From the NCBI GenBank assembly GCA_038750655.1, contig JBCDGZ010000151.1, positions 1 to 16,996 on the forward strand: a stretch of 16,996 nt of DNA, read 5' to 3'. The stretch is from JBCDGZ01 sp038750655. Lineage in GTDB: Bacteria > Bacteroidota > Bacteroidia > Chitinophagales > Saprospiraceae. Shown in pieces: positions 7,574 to 14,889 of this stretch (the stretch's first letter is position 1; each line of letters opens with the position of its first letter). A program made the translations under genes and the position numbers. The notes beneath the pieces are model-generated. The model worked only from the letters and a program-made list of their open reading frames with translations, did no database searches and had not been told where the DNA came from.

Positions 7574-8611
7574 TTATCTGCTCACTCGCCCACTGGCATC
7601 ACCAGACATTAGTTTTTCGACTTCATCCACCGTCGCCAAGTTGGCATCTCCAAAAATAGTGTGCTTCAAGCAAGAGGCGGCCACCGCAAAGTTAAGCGCC
7701 TTCTGATTGCTTCGCTTATATTTTAGGAGTCCGTAGATCAATCCCCCCATAAAGCTATCTCCCCCACCGACTCGATCTACAATATGGGTGATTTGATAGG
7801 TGGGAGCTTCGTACAGTTTTTTGCCATCGTATAAAACCCCTGACCAGGTATTATGAGAAGCCGAAATAGACCCGCGCAGTGTGATGATCACTTTTTTGCA
7901 GCGTGGGAATTTTTCCATTAATTTTTTACAAACGGAAATGTACGCTTGTGCATCCATTGAATGACCTTGCGTGACATCTACCCCATCCGGGTGAATATCA
8001 AAATGTTTTTCGGCGTCTTCTTCGTTCCCTAAAATCACATCACAACCCGCCACTAATTCCGGCATTACCTCCGCGGGCGATTTCCCGTATTCCCATAGTT
8101 TTTTTCGGTAGTTCAAATCCGTCGAGACGGTGAGCCCCATTTGATTCGCTACTTTGATCGCTTCGAGGCAGGCATCGGCAGCGCCCTGAGAGATGGCCGG
8201 CGTAATTCCAGTCCAATGAAACCATTGGGCATCTTTGAAGACTTTCTTCCAATTGATCATTCCTTTTTCAATACTTGACATGGCGGAATGTGCTCGGTCA
8301 TAGACGACCTTACTGCCGCGGCTGACCGCTCCAGTTTCCAGAAAGTAAATCCCCAAACGCTCTCCACCGCGAACAATATATTGAGTGCCTACACCTCGCT
8401 TTCGCATTTCCATCAAGGCACAATCTCCCAGATCATTCTCCGGCAAGCGAGTAACAAAATCGACCGGTAGGCCATAATTGGCTAAAGAGACAGCGACGTT
8501 GCTTTCGCCTCCTCCGTAAATTACTTCGAAGCTGCTGGCTTGAGAAAAGCGCTTCCATCCCGGTGGGCTGAGACGCAACATAATTTCGCCAAAGGTTACA
8601 ATTTTTTTCAT
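7574..8611 (-). CDS. kdgK: 2-keto-3-deoxygluconate kinase (PfkB family)
   Basis: The 345-residue PfkB-type sugar kinase phosphorylates KDG to KDPG with ATP in the cytoplasm. The N-terminal motif is IVTFGEIMLRL followed by YGGGESNVAVSLA (the first PfkB signature region, ~32-44). The C-terminal ATP site and catalytic base are in DRVGGGDSFMGG, with Asp285. RLGIYFLE (~85-92) and YDRAHSAMS (~104-112) resemble sugar-contacting parts of KDG kinases. It is somewhat longer than the ~310-residue E. coli enzyme. The ATG at 8611 follows a 46-nt AT-rich gap after dctM, the longest gap in the operon, which could hold a secondary promoter, though I see no clear one. Fructokinase or ribokinase activity is excluded mainly by context with eda, kduD and uxuA. 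Confidence 0.92.
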   Translation of the reverse strand: MKKIVTFGEIMLRLSPPGWKRFSQASSFEVIYGGGESNVAVSLANYGLPVDFVTRLPENDLGDCALMEMRKRGVGTQYIVRGGERLGIYFLETGAVSRGSKVVYDRAHSAMSSIEKGMINWKKVFKDAQWFHWTGITPAISQGAADACLEAIKVANQMGLTVSTDLNYRKKLWEYGKSPAEVMPELVAGCDVILGNEEDAEKHFDIHPDGVDVTQGHSMDAQAYISVCKKLMEKFPRCKKVIITLRGSISASHNTWSGVLYDGKKLYEAPTYQITHIVDRVGGGDSFMGGLIYGLLKYKRSNQKALNFAVAASCLKHTIFGDANLATVDEVEKLMSGDASGRVSR

Positions 8612-8657
8612 TTCTTATTTTTAAAAGACTATTTTTTGCTAACAAAAATCAATGCTC

Positions 8658-9962
8658 TTATAATCCAAAAAGACTGGGCATCCACAGTGAAATCCCTTCG
8701 AAAAAGGTGACCAATAATAAAACGATGATCATCGCTACTAAGAATGGAAGAAGTGGTTTGATAACTTCTGAGACTGAAATCTTTGCTACTCCTGCACCAA
8801 CAAAAAGTATGGTTCCTACGGGGGGCGTACACAAGCCAATACAAAGATTGAGCACCATGATAATTCCGAAGTGAACGGGGTGCATGCCTAACTCCGTCAC
8901 CACCGGTAAAAAGATGGGGGTGAAAATCAGAATAGCCGGAGTCATGTCCATGAAGGTACCAACGACCAATAAGGTGATGTTGATCAATAGAAAAATTAAA
9001 ATTGGATGGCTGACCGTATCCAATAAAAAACCCGTCATCAATTGGGGAATACTCTCAAAGGAAAATAACCAGGACATCGCCATTGATGTACAGATTAGAA
9101 ACATCACAATAGCGGTGGTCTTAGCACTATTGAGCAGAATACTCGGTAAATCTTTCACTGCAATAGTTCGATAACTAAATCCAAGAATCACCGCATATAA
9201 AACAGCTACCGCAGCGGCCTCTGTGGCCGTAAAAACGCCTTGGACAATTCCACCGACAATGATCACCAGCATCAATAGGCTAAAGAATGCTTTTCGAAAA
9301 TCGGTAATAACCTGACTCACCGCAATTCGCTCTCCTTTCGAAAATTTGTTCTTTCTGGCTATGTAGGCCGCCACTAACATCAAGGCCAGCCCCACTAGAA
9401 TTCCCGGCAGATACCCAGCAATAAAAAGTGCTGCGACGGAGGCGGCCCCTCCGCTGGCCAAGGCATAAACAATCAATACATTACTCGGCGGAATCAACAG
9501 CCCCGTTGTCGAAGAGGTGATGTTGATCGCGGCGCTGAACGGCCGCGGGTAGCCCTCGCCCTCCATGCGATCTGTCATCACGCTTCCGATGGCAGAAGCC
9601 GCCGCCACTGCGGAGCCCGAAATGGCGCCAAATAACATCGCTGCTAAGATGTTGACGTAGGCCAGCCCCCCCGGCAGGCTTCCCATCAACGACTTGGCAA
9701 AATTGATGAGCCGATTGGCTATGCCCCCTCGGTTCATCAGCTCGCCGGCCAGCACAAAAAACGGAATCGCCAAAAGGGCAAAACTGTCAATCCCGGTAGT
9801 CATGCGTTGAGCTACCGTAGTGATGCCTGGCAAGGGAGCGATGTTGATTAAAATGGTCAGCGTGGTAGAAATTCCAATGCAGTACGCCACGGGCACCCCG
9901 TAGGCCAACAGCGCAAAGAAGCTGATAAACAAAAGGAGAATACTGATAATTTCAAAAGACAT
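8658..9962 (-). CDS. dctM: TRAP transporter large permease (DctM/UxuM type)
   Basis: The 434-residue, very hydrophobic protein has the length and pattern of the DctM family (about 12 membrane helices). Family motifs visible are PFFVLAGELMNRGGIANRL (~67-85), LPGGLAYVNI, FGAISGSAVAAASAIG (~111-126), and a later GTFMDMTPAILIF and IGLCTPPVGTILFVGAG, which line the Na+/substrate path in TRAP systems. It would drive sodium-coupled import of a carboxylated sugar delivered by DctP. It lies 25 nt behind dctQ and 46 nt before kdgK. Its place between uronate isomerase and KDG kinase argues for hexuronate rather than C4-dicarboxylate uptake. Family is very sure; substrate is inferred from neighbours. Confidence 0.95.
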   Translation of the reverse strand: MSFEIISILLLFISFFALLAYGVPVAYCIGISTTLTILINIAPLPGITTVAQRMTTGIDSFALLAIPFFVLAGELMNRGGIANRLINFAKSLMGSLPGGLAYVNILAAMLFGAISGSAVAAASAIGSVMTDRMEGEGYPRPFSAAINITSSTTGLLIPPSNVLIVYALASGGAASVAALFIAGYLPGILVGLALMLVAAYIARKNKFSKGERIAVSQVITDFRKAFFSLLMLVIIVGGIVQGVFTATEAAAVAVLYAVILGFSYRTIAVKDLPSILLNSAKTTAIVMFLICTSMAMSWLFSFESIPQLMTGFLLDTVSHPILIFLLINITLLVVGTFMDMTPAILIFTPIFLPVVTELGMHPVHFGIIMVLNLCIGLCTPPVGTILFVGAGVAKISVSEVIKPLLPFLVAMIIVLLLVTFFEGISLWMPSLFGL

Positions 9963-9987
9963 AAAGCTGGTTTTCCGTTGTTATTGA

Positions 9988-10467
9988 CTACGCATTTTGA
10001 TCGCGATAATGGATGAAATTATACAGGGAATAAAACATAACCAACAAACCGCTAATGGGCACAATCGCATATACATACCCCAAAGAAACATGCATCGCCG
10101 GGGAAATTTGGCCAAGATAAAGCGTCGTAAAAACCAAATTTCCGCCACCAATTACCATGACTACCAAGGCGAATACAAACATCATAATTTCAATAATTTG
10201 CATTCGCTGTCGCCGTTTTTCGGGGCTTAATTTTCTGACCAAGAAATCCATAGACAGGTGTTCTCGCTTTCCATTCAAATAAGCTGCCCCTAGAATGGAC
10301 AGCCAAATCAGGGCGAAGCGAGCGAACTCTTCGGTGAAAGAAAAAGATTGGTTCAAAACATAGCGCCCAAACACCTGCCAAAGTACATCCAGCACCAAAA
10401 GGGCAAAAATGAATACCAAGAAATATTCAATGAAGCGATTGATTAGATCGTATAATTTTGTCATCAT
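9988..10467 (-). CDS. dctQ: TRAP transporter small permease (DctQ/UxuQ type)
   Basis: The 159-residue protein has four hydrophobic segments (about 12-33, 48-65, 87-108 and 124-146). The family motif W-x-x-FGRYVLNQSF-SFTEEFARF-x-LIWLSILGAAYLNGKREHL is complete at ~26-70. DctQ is the small membrane subunit that pairs with DctM and supports docking of DctP. The ATG at 10467 is followed at once by a second ATG, so the exact start is uncertain by one codon. The gene lies 8 nt after dctP and 25 nt before dctM, the usual P-Q-M order with separate Q and M subunits rather than a fused QM. Identification is by motif, membrane pattern and context. Confidence 0.93.
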   Translation of the reverse strand: MMTKLYDLINRFIEYFLVFIFALLVLDVLWQVFGRYVLNQSFSFTEEFARFALIWLSILGAAYLNGKREHLSMDFLVRKLSPEKRRQRMQIIEIMMFVFALVVMVIGGGNLVFTTLYLGQISPAMHVSLGYVYAIVPISGLLVMFYSLYNFIHYRDQNA

Positions 10468-10475
10468 ATGCGGTA

Positions 10476-11447
10476 CTATTGAGCTTGAATAGCTTCGACT
10501 ATTTTTTGCATTTCTGGATCTTTTTTAAATTCCTCTAAAACGGCTTTTGACTTTTCGGCGAATAAGGCTTTCTCAGGTTTGAATACTTCTACATTGGCCG
10601 CCTTGAGTTTGGCCATACATTCTTCTACATTTTTTCTCCAAAAATTCTTTTGTGCTTCTACCGAAATTTTTGCGGCTGCCTTCATCCAATCTTGCTGCTG
10701 CTCAGTCAGGGTTTCCCAGTATTTTGTTCCAATAACCAGCACATCAGGAATGGAGCTGTGCTCGTCTAGGGTGTAATACCTACAGACCTCATAATGCCCG
10801 GAGGAAACAAAAGAAGGGGGATTATTCTCGGCGCCGTCTACCACTCCCTGCTGCAAGGCCGTATAGAGTTCACCGTAAGCCATAGGGGTAGCAGAGCCGC
10901 CCATTTCGTTGACCATATCGACCGACATTTGGTGGTTCATCACCCTGATTTTCAATCCCTTCAAATCATCAGGGGATTTGATGAGCTTATCTTTGGTGTA
11001 GAAACTTCGACTGCCCGCATCATAGAAGCAAAGCCCTCGCAGTAAGTATTCACTCCCGGCTTCCAGCAGCTGTTCGCCAATGTCTCCCTCTAATACTCGG
11101 AACAAATGTTCCTTATCCCGAAACAGATAAGGCACTCCCATTACTTTGTATTCTGGGGCAAAGTTGGCCATAGCGGCGGCGCTGACTTTGGTCATAGCGA
11201 TACTGCCAATTTGTAGCAACTCCAATACTTCGCGCTCTGTTCCCAATTGCCCATCCGGAAATATTTTCACTTCCAATTTTCCGCCTGATTGTTTACGGAC
11301 TTCTTGGGCAAACACTTCCATTCCCTGATGAACAGGATGAGAAACCGGTAAGGTATGAGCTAGGTAGACTACCTTTTTATCAATTAATTCCTGACAAGAA
11401 CTCATCAGCAAAGCAACAAATAGTAGCATGTAAATATATCGTCTCAT
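10476..11447 (-). CDS. dctP: TRAP transporter substrate-binding lipoprotein (DctP/UxuP type)
   Basis: Taken from the ATG at 11447, the product has 323 residues and begins MRRYIYMLLFVALLMSSC, a lipoprotein signal with the acylated Cys at 18. A longer frame to 11513 would add 22 residues ahead of the signal and overlap uxaC, so I reject it. TRAP binding-protein features include LAHTLPVSHPVHQGM, GQLGTEREVLE, the carboxylate-binding arginine in LKGLKIRV (Arg168), and GVVDGAENN. The family binds carboxylated ligands by a salt bridge to this arginine; hexuronate-binding members are known. Here the protein would be tethered to the membrane and feed DctQM. It starts 19 nt after the uxaC stop. The specific ligand (glucuronate, galacturonate or an unsaturated or deoxy-keto acid) cannot be settled from sequence. 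Confidence 0.92.
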   Translation of the reverse strand: MRRYIYMLLFVALLMSSCQELIDKKVVYLAHTLPVSHPVHQGMEVFAQEVRKQSGGKLEVKIFPDGQLGTEREVLELLQIGSIAMTKVSAAAMANFAPEYKVMGVPYLFRDKEHLFRVLEGDIGEQLLEAGSEYLLRGLCFYDAGSRSFYTKDKLIKSPDDLKGLKIRVMNHQMSVDMVNEMGGSATPMAYGELYTALQQGVVDGAENNPPSFVSSGHYEVCRYYTLDEHSSIPDVLVIGTKYWETLTEQQQDWMKAAAKISVEAQKNFWRKNVEECMAKLKAANVEVFKPEKALFAEKSKAVLEEFKKDPEMQKIVEAIQAQ

Positions 11448-11466
11448 TGACCCTTTGTTTGATCCT

Positions 11467-12870
11467 CTAAAATTTAAAGTATTGCTTTGCATTATGGTAG
11501 CAAATGTCTTCAACCAGTTTTCCTAGCCAATTTATATCGTTGGGCAGCTCTCCATTCTCCACATCCTTCCCGAGGAGATTACAGAGAATTCTTCTAAAAT
11601 ATTCGTGTCGTGGGAAGGATAAAAAACTGCGGCTATCGGTTAGCATGCCGATGAAACGGCTCAACAAGCCCATATTCGACAGGGTGTTGATTTGTTTCTC
11701 CATACCATCCTTTTGATCCAAAAACCACCAGGCAGAGCCCCATTGAATTTTTCCTTCGGAGCTTCCATCGTTAAAATTTCCGATCATCGTAGCAAAGACT
11801 TCATTGTCTCTTGGATTTAAATTGTAGATGATCGTCTTAGTGAGTTGGCCTTCGGCATCCAGGCGGTTCAGAAAGGCGGACAGCCCGGCTGCTTGCTCAT
11901 AATCTCCAATGCTATCTGCTCCAACATCAGCACCAGCCAAGCGAAGCAAACGACTATTATTATTTCTTATCGCTCCCAGATGAAGCTGCATCGTCCAGTT
12001 TTTATCATAGTAAATTTTACTCAACTCATAGAGCATGGTCATTTGAAAAACGGCGGCTTCTCTCGGCTCGATCTTCTTTTGATCTTTTCTCTTTTTAAGA
12101 ATAGCGTCTAAATTATTCCATTGAGTCGCATCATCAACAAATAATTGAGATAATCCGTGATCAGCCAATTGACATCCCAAGGCATGGAAAAAATCGATTC
12201 GATTTTCTAATGCAACTACCAGTTTATCAAAGGTGGAGATGTCGTACCCAACGATGCCTTCCAATTTTTCCAGGTAGGTCAAAAAATCAGGAGCATCCAC
12301 CACGATGAATTTATCGGGACGAAAGGTGGGAAGCATTTTCAATCCACCTGCCGCTGCCATTTCTTGTTGATGAAACTCCAGGCTATCGGTTGGATGATCT
12401 GTTGTGCAAACGACTTCCACCTTCATTTTTCTCAGTAAGCCTTTCACAGAAAAACCTTTCGACTGTAAAGTCTCGTTCGTTTGCTCGAAAATCTCCTGTG
12501 CAGTGTCCGCATTGAGCAATCTGCTGATACCAAAATATCGTTGCAGTTCCAGGTGCGTCCAGTGGTACAATGGATTGCGCATGGTGTAGGGAACCGTTGC
12601 GGCCCATTGCAAAAACTTTTCTTGATCGGTGGTCTCGCCGGTGATGTATCGTTCTTGGATGCCGTTGGCGCGCATGGCCCGCCACTTGTAATGGTCTCCT
12701 TTTAGCCAAACCTCGGTAATGGTTGCAAATGATTTGTCTTGTGCAATCTCATCTGGAGGCAGGTGATTGTGATAGTCTATGATGGGCAGTTCCTTCGCAA
12801 AATCGTGGTATAACTTTTCTGCGGTAGCATTCTGTAAAAGAAAATTTTCGTTTAGAAATGGTTTGATCAT
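11467..12870 (-). CDS. uxaC: Uronate isomerase (glucuronate isomerase, EC 5.3.1.12)
   Basis: The 467-residue protein matches UxaC in length (about 470). It belongs to the amidohydrolase superfamily and converts D-glucuronate to D-fructuronate and D-galacturonate to D-tagaturonate in the cytoplasm. The metal-site motif IIDYHNHL gives His34 and His36; TTDHPTDSL (strand 4 region), MQLHLGAIRNNN, and the C-terminal MLTDSRSF with Asp412 complete the expected active-site set. The ATG at 12870 gives the standard N-terminus (FLNENFLLQN). AGGAG overlapping the uxuA stop lies 12 nt upstream, a loose Shine-Dalgarno site. The gene lies 15 nt after uxuA. Since UxuA and a UxuB-like enzyme are the downstream partners here, the glucuronate/fructuronate activity is the relevant one. 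Confidence 0.96.
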   Translation of the reverse strand: MIKPFLNENFLLQNATAEKLYHDFAKELPIIDYHNHLPPDEIAQDKSFATITEVWLKGDHYKWRAMRANGIQERYITGETTDQEKFLQWAATVPYTMRNPLYHWTHLELQRYFGISRLLNADTAQEIFEQTNETLQSKGFSVKGLLRKMKVEVVCTTDHPTDSLEFHQQEMAAAGGLKMLPTFRPDKFIVVDAPDFLTYLEKLEGIVGYDISTFDKLVVALENRIDFFHALGCQLADHGLSQLFVDDATQWNNLDAILKKRKDQKKIEPREAAVFQMTMLYELSKIYYDKNWTMQLHLGAIRNNNSRLLRLAGADVGADSIGDYEQAAGLSAFLNRLDAEGQLTKTIIYNLNPRDNEVFATMIGNFNDGSSEGKIQWGSAWWFLDQKDGMEKQINTLSNMGLLSRFIGMLTDSRSFLSFPRHEYFRRILCNLLGKDVENGELPNDINWLGKLVEDICYHNAKQYFKF

Positions 12871-12885
12871 ACAGTGTTTTTTCTC

Positions 12886-14061
12886 CTATGGATTCGATCT
12901 AATAATACCCAACTCCAAGCCCCGTAATTCCGCTAGTCCTCTCAACCTTCCGATGGCAGAATAGCCCGGATTGGTCTTTTTAGCCAAATCATCCAGCATC
13001 TTATGGCCGTGGTCAGGTCGCATTGGAATAGGACAATCTTGCTGGCCTGCGGCCTCTAGCAACTTCTTCATCACTGCGTACATATCTACATCTCCATCTA
13101 GATGATCGGCCTCGTAAAAATTCCCCTGGTCGTCTCGCTTCGTAGCTCGCAGGTGAATGAAATGGATGCTGTCGCTAAACTTTTCCACCATTCGCGGCAG
13201 GTCATTATCGGGGTTCACCCCAAAGGAACCGGTACAAAAGCACAATCCATTGTGCCTAGATTTCACTTTTTGGAAAAGGTATTCTACGTCAGCCGCCGTA
13301 CTCAAAATTCGGGGAAGGCCCAATAGAGGAAAGGGAGGGTCATCGGGATGAATTGCTAATTTGACATTGACCTGCTCGGCTACTGGAATGATTTGTTGTA
13401 AAAAATAGACTAGGTTGTTTCGAAGGGCATCCGCATCAATATGCTGGTACGTATCCAGAATTCTTTGAAATTCTCCCAAATCTAAAGCCCCTTCCGTGGT
13501 CCCTCCGGGCAAACCTGCGATGATATTTTTCGTCAATTTTTCTTTATCCGCCTCGGTCATTGTTGACAAGCGATCTTTGGCATTTGCTATCTCTAATTCC
13601 GTGTAGCCATTAGCGGCATGGGGTCTTTTTAGGATAAATAAATCAAAAGCTGCGAATGCAGCTTTCTCAAAAAATAATCCAGTAGAACCATCAGGCATTC
13701 GGTATTCCAATTCTGTTCTCGACCAATCCAGAACCGGCATAAAGTTATAGGTCACAATGCGAATATCACATTTTGCGAGGTTACGGATGCTCTGCTTATA
13801 ATGCTCAATATATTGTAAGTAATTACCCGAGGCCCGTTTGATATCCTCGTGAACAGGGATGCTTTCGACAACGGACCACACCAATCCGGCGGCTTCAATT
13901 TCCTCTTTTCGTTGTTGAATGTCCTCTACCGACCAAACCGCTCCATTTGGAACATGATGCAGTGCCGTCACGATCCCAGTCGCCCCTGCTTGTCGAATTG
14001 CAGCAAGGCTCACCCCATCCTGTGGACCATACCAGCGCCATGTTTGTTCAAGTTGTTTCAT
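12886..14061 (-). CDS. uxuA: D-mannonate dehydratase (EC 4.2.1.8)
   Basis: The 391-residue protein is close to E. coli UxuA (394). It dehydrates D-mannonate to 2-keto-3-deoxygluconate with a divalent metal. Characteristic segments are TWRWYGPQDGVSL at the N-terminus, GIVTALHHVPNG, NFMPVLDWSRTEL, IHPDDPP (~242-248), GLCFCTGSFG, IHFIHLRATKR and MRPDHGH near the C-terminus; the His, Cys and Asp of these motifs form the metal and catalytic site of this TIM-barrel family. The ATG at 14061 is preceded by a 30-nt AT-rich gap after the SDR gene. uxaC follows after 15 nt. This family is distinct from the enolase-superfamily mannonate dehydratases. No truncation or missing motif is seen. Confidence 0.96.
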   Translation of the reverse strand: MKQLEQTWRWYGPQDGVSLAAIRQAGATGIVTALHHVPNGAVWSVEDIQQRKEEIEAAGLVWSVVESIPVHEDIKRASGNYLQYIEHYKQSIRNLAKCDIRIVTYNFMPVLDWSRTELEYRMPDGSTGLFFEKAAFAAFDLFILKRPHAANGYTELEIANAKDRLSTMTEADKEKLTKNIIAGLPGGTTEGALDLGEFQRILDTYQHIDADALRNNLVYFLQQIIPVAEQVNVKLAIHPDDPPFPLLGLPRILSTAADVEYLFQKVKSRHNGLCFCTGSFGVNPDNDLPRMVEKFSDSIHFIHLRATKRDDQGNFYEADHLDGDVDMYAVMKKLLEAAGQQDCPIPMRPDHGHKMLDDLAKKTNPGYSAIGRLRGLAELRGLELGIIRSNP

Positions 14062-14091
14062 TGATTATCGCAGCAAATATTTTTATAAAAT

Positions 14092-14889
14092 CTAAACACC
14101 GCTAAAGGCACTAAAGCCACCATCTACTGGAACGACAATGCCATTAACAAAAGCGGAATTATCGTCGCATAACCAAAGCAGCGTACTAATCAATTCGTCT
14201 GGTTTACCGAACCGGCCGGCCGGCGTCTGGCTGATGATGGTTTCTCCCCTAGCCGTCAAAGAACCGTCTTCCTTAAGCAGCAGACTCCGATTCTGTTCAG
14301 CAATAAAAAAGCCAGGAGCGATGGCGTTGACGCGAATACCTTCGCCGTATTTGGTGGCCATTTCGACCGCCATCCATCGCGTAAAATTATCCACCGCCGC
14401 CTTGGCCGCAGAGTAGCCAACGACCCTGGTCAAGGGTAAAGTTGCCGCCATAGAGGAAATATTGATGATGCAGCCCTGGCCCTGTCTGACCATAGATTGG
14501 GCAAATACAACAGAAGGAATTACCGTCCCCGATAAATTCAAATCGGCTACTTTTCGAAATTGATCAACGGAGAGGTCGAAGATGGATTGGTCGGGCATTA
14601 TCGTAGCGCCGGGCCTATTTCCGCCGGCTCCATTTACCAAAATATCTACCCTACCCGCCTTTTTTAGAATTCGTTTGGCGGCAGCCTGGACGGATTTTTC
14701 ATCCAATACATCACAAGTTGTAGCGTGAATGGTGAGTCCCATTTTTTTAAATTCATTGACTCTTTTCCTCGACTTGCCCCTATTTCTGCCCAGAATAAAA
14801 ACCGTTGCCCCTGCTTGAGCCAATCCTTTGGCAAAAGCACTGCCCAGTGTTCCATTTCCTCCGGTGATGACGGCGACTTTTCCTTTCAT
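14092..14889 (-). CDS. SDR oxidoreductase, probable D-mannonate oxidoreductase (fructuronate reductase)
   Basis: The 265-residue classical short-chain dehydrogenase has TGGNGTLG at 9-16, the variant NGAGGN at 86-91, catalytic Ser146 (NISSMAA) and Tyr159/Lys163 (YSAAK), and NAIAPGFF after it. In the pathway, fructuronate must be reduced to mannonate between UxaC and UxuA. No classical UxuB (about 480 residues, polyol dehydrogenase family) is present, and an SDR enzyme replaces it in Bacillus-type operons. The position just before uxuA supports this role. Its ATG overlaps the stop of the preceding secreted-protein gene (TAATG), so translation is probably coupled. A gluconate-5-dehydrogenase-like activity is the main alternative, hence the empty symbol. 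Family is sure, substrate inferred. Confidence 0.85.
   Translation of the reverse strand: MKGKVAVITGGNGTLGSAFAKGLAQAGATVFILGRNRGKSRKRVNEFKKMGLTIHATTCDVLDEKSVQAAAKRILKKAGRVDILVNGAGGNRPGATIMPDQSIFDLSVDQFRKVADLNLSGTVIPSVVFAQSMVRQGQGCIINISSMAATLPLTRVVGYSAAKAAVDNFTRWMAVEMATKYGEGIRVNAIAPGFFIAEQNRSLLLKEDGSLTARGETIISQTPAGRFGKPDELISTLLWLCDDNSAFVNGIVVPVDGGFSAFSGV

Noticed and set aside
8612..8657. Internal promoter or terminator between dctM and kdgK
   Set aside because: The gap is AT-rich and has a 6-bp symmetry (TTTTTG/CAAAAA), but no TAnnTTTG-type box and no GC-containing stem strong enough to call.
11448..11513. Longer N-terminus for DctP reaching into uxaC
   Set aside because: It would put 22 residues ahead of a clear lipoprotein signal and overlap the uxaC 3' end; the ATG at 11447 is the better start.
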